Shown: one piece after another, positions 38,200 through 39,827 of the stretch
Layout of the letters: each line of letters opens with the position of its first letter
How positions within the stretch are numbered: position 1 is the stretch's first letter
The notes under the pieces: model-generated
What the model saw: only the letters and a program-made list of their open reading frames with translations
What the model was told of the DNA's origin: nothing
Database searches by the model: none
Origin: Bacillota bacterium
Lineage (GTDB): Bacteria > Bacillota > Limnochordia > Darwinibacteriales > Darwinibacteriaceae
Direction of reading: 5' to 3'
DNA length: 39,827 nt
NCBI GenBank assembly: GCA_012837925.1
Contig: DUQE01000048.1
Location: forward strand, 1 to 39,827
Made by a program: the position numbers and the translations under genes

Positions 38200-39444
38200 G
38201 CGTACCGGCAAGTTCAGAGTCGCAAAATAGTCTTCTGGCGTCTCTGCGCGTCGAATGAGTTCTGTGCTCCCGTCAGCCTTAAGCAAGACTTCTGCTGAGC
38301 GCAGTTTCCCATTGTAGTTATAACCCATGGAAAAACCGTGGGCACCTGTATCATGAATGATGACCAGATCCCCTAGTTCTATCTCAGGTAGATGTCGGTT
38401 GACGGCGAACTTATCGTTGTTTTCGCACAAACCGCCCACGACATCGTAGAGATGATCATGGGGATCGTTTTCTTTACCAGCGATCGTTATGTGGTGGTAC
38501 GAACCATACATGGCCGGACGCATGAGATTGGCCGCTGAGGCATCAAGACCAATATAGTGCTTATAGGTGTTTTTCCGTCGAATTGCCGTCGCAATCAGAT
38601 GACCATAGGGAGCGAGCATGAAGCGACCAAGCTCTGCGGCGATGGACAGATGTCCCAATCCCGCTGGTACGAGCACTGCGTTAAAGGCTTCCTCAACGCC
38701 TTTGCCCACTGCCATAATGTCCACCGGCTCTTCGCTGGGATGGTAGGGAACACCGATGCCACCCGATAGGTTCACAAAAGAAAAGTGGGCTCCCGTCTCT
38801 GTGTGGAGATCTCGAACCAGCTCAAAGAGGATTCTGGCCAAGGTGGGGTAGTAGTCGTTTGCCCGGGTGTTGCTGGTCAAGAAGGCATGAAGACCGAACT
38901 TGCGAACACCCATGTCTAACAGTTGCTCGATGGCCGCTTTGAGCTGCGACCGCGTCATGCCGTACTTGGCTTCACCGGGGGTATCCATGATTTCATTGCT
39001 GATGGAAAAGTTCCCCCCTGGGTTATAGCGCAAGCAGACCTTCTGTGGAATGCTGGAGAGCTTCTTGATATAGTCTACATCCGTAAAGTCATCAAGATTG
39101 ATGATAGCTCCAAGCTTGTGAGCAAACTGAAAGTCTTCAAGGGGTGTCATATTCGATGAAAACATGATCTCCTGACCTTCAAACCCCAGTGCCTCCGCGA
39201 GCAAAAGCTCCGTGTATGTTGCGCAGTCCACTCCGCAGCCTTCTTCTCTCAGAATGTTCAAGATTGCAGGGTTCGGCGTTGCTTTGACTGCAAAGTACTC
39301 TTTGAAACCTGGGTTCCAGGCAAAGGCGCGATGAAGCAGACGGGCGTTTTCGCGAATTCCCCGTTCATCATAGAGGTGAAAGGGAGTAGGGTGCTCAGCT
39401 ACAATTTGGCGTAGTTTGTTAGCATCGACAAATGGTTTTTTCAT
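38185..39444 (-). CDS. lysA: Diaminopimelate decarboxylase-like PLP (fold III) decarboxylase
   Basis: FAVKATPNPAIL (PLP Lys), GGIGVPYHPSEEPVD, GGLCENNDKFA. ATG 39444 with GGAGG. Confidence 0.85.
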   Translation of the reverse strand: MKKPFVDANKLRQIVAEHPTPFHLYDERGIRENARLLHRAFAWNPGFKEYFAVKATPNPAILNILREEGCGVDCATYTELLLAEALGFEGQEIMFSSNMTPLEDFQFAHKLGAIINLDDFTDVDYIKKLSSIPQKVCLRYNPGGNFSISNEIMDTPGEAKYGMTRSQLKAAIEQLLDMGVRKFGLHAFLTSNTRANDYYPTLARILFELVRDLHTETGAHFSFVNLSGGIGVPYHPSEEPVDIMAVGKGVEEAFNAVLVPAGLGHLSIAAELGRFMLAPYGHLIATAIRRKNTYKHYIGLDASAANLMRPAMYGSYHHITIAGKENDPHDHLYDVVGGLCENNDKFAVNRHLPEIELGDLVIIHDTGAHGFSMGYNYNGKLRSAEVLLKADGSTELIRRAETPEDYFATLNLPVRSARL

Positions 39445-39500
39445 GGGAACCTCCAACAACGTATGAATATGAGTTCGTATGGCTGTTTGTCGGTGAGCAA

Positions 39501-39524
39501 AACCCAACCCAAGGGGGTTGGGTT
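39501..39524 (-). terminator. Candidate terminator of deoD overlapping its stop codon
   Basis: Perfect 10-bp stem AACCCAACCC/GGGTTGGGTT, minus strand followed by TTGCTC; weak T-tract. Confidence 0.5.
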
Positions 39525-39827
39525 AGAGACTGATTGCAAGCTCCAAAGCGATTTCCATCATCTTAGTGAAGCTCACCTGACGCTCATGGGCCGGTAGTTC
39601 CTTACCACTATGTAGCTCATCGGAAATGGTAAGCATACACAGAGCATTCTTTTTGGCCTTCGCTGCATTCATGTACAAAGCAGCAGCTTCCATCTCGACA
39701 GCTAACACGCCCATTTCCTTCCAGGCTGCACTGCCAAGTGGGTTATAGAATATGTCGGCCGATAAGATATTGCCCACAAAGAACGTTTGGTCCTTTTGCC
39801 GGGCAATGTGAACTGCTTTCTCGAGGA
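39523..39827 (-). CDS. deoD: Purine-nucleoside phosphorylase, DeoD type (truncated by window edge)
   Basis: [46 protein letters not shown]; frame open to the window end. Confidence 0.92.
   Translation of the reverse strand, partial: LEKAVHIARQKDQTFFVGNILSADIFYNPLGSAAWKEMGVLAVEMEAAALYMNAAKAKKNALCMLTISDELHSGKELPAHERQVSFTKMMEIALELAISL

Noticed and set aside
1-39827. CRISPR arrays, transposases/IS ends, prophage genes, tRNA/rRNA
   Set aside because: No regularly spaced repeats, recombinase motifs or cloverleaf/rRNA signatures were seen by eye; a tRNAscan/Infernal run would settle small RNAs.

Overview
This window is a gene-dense chromosomal segment from what looks like a Firmicutes/Clostridia-lineage bacterium that also encodes outer-membrane-type proteins. 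I see no CRISPR array, tRNA/rRNA gene or mobile element. In order it holds: (1) a proteostasis operon clpP-clpX-lonB-lon-engB; (2) three tandem paralogous membrane-anchored GGDEF diguanylate cyclases; (3) glutaminase and a JAMM-TM-LysM fusion protein; (4) an orphan ORF with an HTH-like segment; (5) a T-box-regulated thrS lacking the TGS domain, divergent from aroA-aroB; (6) a C69/secernin-like peptidase; (7) a ten-gene Mrp/Mbh-type cation antiporter operon with three NuoL/M/N-like subunits; (8) a flavodoxin; (9) a LolCDE-like ABC transporter + LolA-like protein + beta-barrel OMP cassette; (10) a bacteriohemerythrin-CheX pair; (11) an exported cyclophilin, GH130, an Fe-ADH, a methyltransferase, msrA, a lysA-like gene and a deoD fragment. 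The two observations I would follow first are a recurrent promoter motif matching the sigma-H consensus (RnAGGAwWW-N11-RnnGAAT) upstream of five separate transcription units, and the Lol-like export cassette in a lineage whose other markers are Gram-positive. All calls come from reading the sequence; no database search was run.
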